Shown here one piece after another: positions 20,564-21,217 of a stretch of 21,217 bases of DNA; position 1 is the stretch's first letter; every line of letters begins with the position of its first letter. The stretch comes from Bacillota bacterium (lineage in GTDB: Bacteria > Bacillota > Clostridia > Oscillospirales > Acutalibacteraceae). The translations under genes and the position numbers were made by a program. The notes under the pieces were generated by a model that saw only the letters and a list, made by a program, of their open reading frames with translations, had not been told where the DNA came from and did no database searches. The stretch is from assembly GCA_009786275.1 (NCBI GenBank), contig WQTL01000512.1, forward strand, positions 1 through 21,217, written 5' to 3'.

Positions 20564-21217
20564 ATGTGGATTTTGTATACGCTGCTCGGGCTGGCGGGCT
20601 TCGCTGCCCTGCTGATGCTCGCGGCGGGCTATGTGGCCTGGCTGATATCGCTGACCAGGCGGGAGAAAAAGCCGTCCATCCAGGAGCCGGACGCCAAGGC
20701 GCAGATACGCATCGACGCCAATATCGCGGGCGGGGAGTACCTGCGCAGCCTGCACCCGGAGGATATCTCCATGCGGTCCCGGGACGGCCTGGAGCTGAAG
20801 GGCTGGTACCTGCCGGCGGCGGAGCCCTCGAACAAGCTGGCCGTGCTGGTGCACGGCTACACCAACCACGGGCCCGGCGAATTCGGCGGCTTCCTCAAGT
20901 TCTACCACGAGGTGCTGGGCTACAACGTCCTTTTGCCCGACCACCGCGCCCACGGCCGCAGCGGGGGCAAGCGCGTCGGCTTTGCCGCGCTGGAGTGGCA
21001 GGACATCTTCGACTGGACGGACATCTACGCCAGGCGCCTGGGGCCTGACGCGGAGGCCGTGCTGCACGGGATCTCCATGGGCGCGGCCACCGTGATGCAA
21101 TGCAACGCACACAACCCGCCGGACTACATAAAGTGCATCGTGGAGGACTGCGGCTACACCAACGGCTACGAGATGATGTGGCTGGCCGCCCGGCGCGACC
21201 TGCACCTCAACATCCCG
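20564..21217 (+). CDS. Membrane-anchored alpha/beta hydrolase, 3' end cut by the window
   Basis: An open frame of 218 codons runs from ATG 20564, with GGGAGG eight bases upstream, to the window end. An N-terminal membrane segment (about 4-30) is followed by a hydrolase domain: oxyanion region LVHGYTNHGPGEF (95-107), DHRAHGRSGG (126-135) and nucleophile elbow GISMGA with Ser171. The acid and His should lie beyond the window. The pattern resembles YqkD/bem46-type serine hydrolases of Firmicutes, which are extracytoplasmic or membrane-bound and of unknown substrate. It is divergent from the glycoside-hydrolase-like gene. Confidence 0.85.
   Translation, partial: MWILYTLLGLAGFAALLMLAAGYVAWLISLTRREKKPSIQEPDAKAQIRIDANIAGGEYLRSLHPEDISMRSRDGLELKGWYLPAAEPSNKLAVLVHGYTNHGPGEFGGFLKFYHEVLGYNVLLPDHRAHGRSGGKRVGFAALEWQDIFDWTDIYARRLGPDAEAVLHGISMGAATVMQCNAHNPPDYIKCIVEDCGYTNGYEMMWLAARRDLHLNIP

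Overview
The window looks like a chromosomal segment of a GC-rich member of the Clostridia (Firmicutes), probably a gut-type uncultured lineage. The evidence is an IreB-family protein, a DnaD-family replication protein with a DnaI/DnaC-like loader, strong TTGACA/TATAAT promoters with 17-bp spacers, AGGAGG-type ribosome binding sites, and dispersed palindromic intergenic repeats. The assignment below class level is a guess. Most genes are visibly GC-rich, but several small genes and one gene end are clearly AT-richer.

Layout. Positions 1-3235 (minus strand) hold the 5' part of an IMP cyclohydrolase-like gene (purO type), then the serine pathway genes serA and serC with a small AT-rich zinc-ribbon membrane protein gene between them. 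Positions 3236-3500 are non-coding and carry two inverted copies of a repeat (a third copy lies at 2009-2066). Positions 3497-4261 are the rplU-rpmA ribosomal operon with promoter, leader and terminator; it lacks prp, and L27 lacks the cleaved extension usual in Firmicutes. A divergent promoter drives a full-length Lhr-type helicase (4320-8432), apparently as a leaderless mRNA.

Positions 8485-11240 (minus) hold a secreted Ig-like repeat protein with a Trp-rich C-terminal tail, a terminator, and an M15-type cell-wall hydrolase whose Shine-Dalgarno sequence lies inside that terminator. Next comes a two-gene ireB operon (minus, TTG start) and, divergently, dnaD - esterase - dnaC (plus), in which an alpha/beta-hydrolase gene sits between the two replication genes and overlaps dnaC by ATGA. 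A 139-bp long-inverted-repeat element follows dnaC.

Positions 15295-18210 (minus) hold guaB with a small AT-rich membrane protein gene behind it, and a membrane-anchored or lipoprotein-like gene upstream of guaB. At 18236-18392 a consensus promoter and a hairpin terminator bracket about 120 nt without any ATG: a candidate small RNA. The window closes with a cytoplasmic glycoside-hydrolase-like protein (minus) and a divergent, truncated, membrane-anchored alpha/beta hydrolase (plus).

The housekeeping content covers purine synthesis (purO-like, guaB), serine synthesis (serC, serA), translation (rplU, rpmA), replication loading (dnaD, dnaC) and cell-envelope signalling (ireB). The points that seem least ordinary are the candidate small RNA, the terminator-embedded ribosome binding site, the missing Prp/L27-extension system, the Trp-rich surface-protein tail, the degenerate SerA ACT domain, and repeats that have entered coding sequence.
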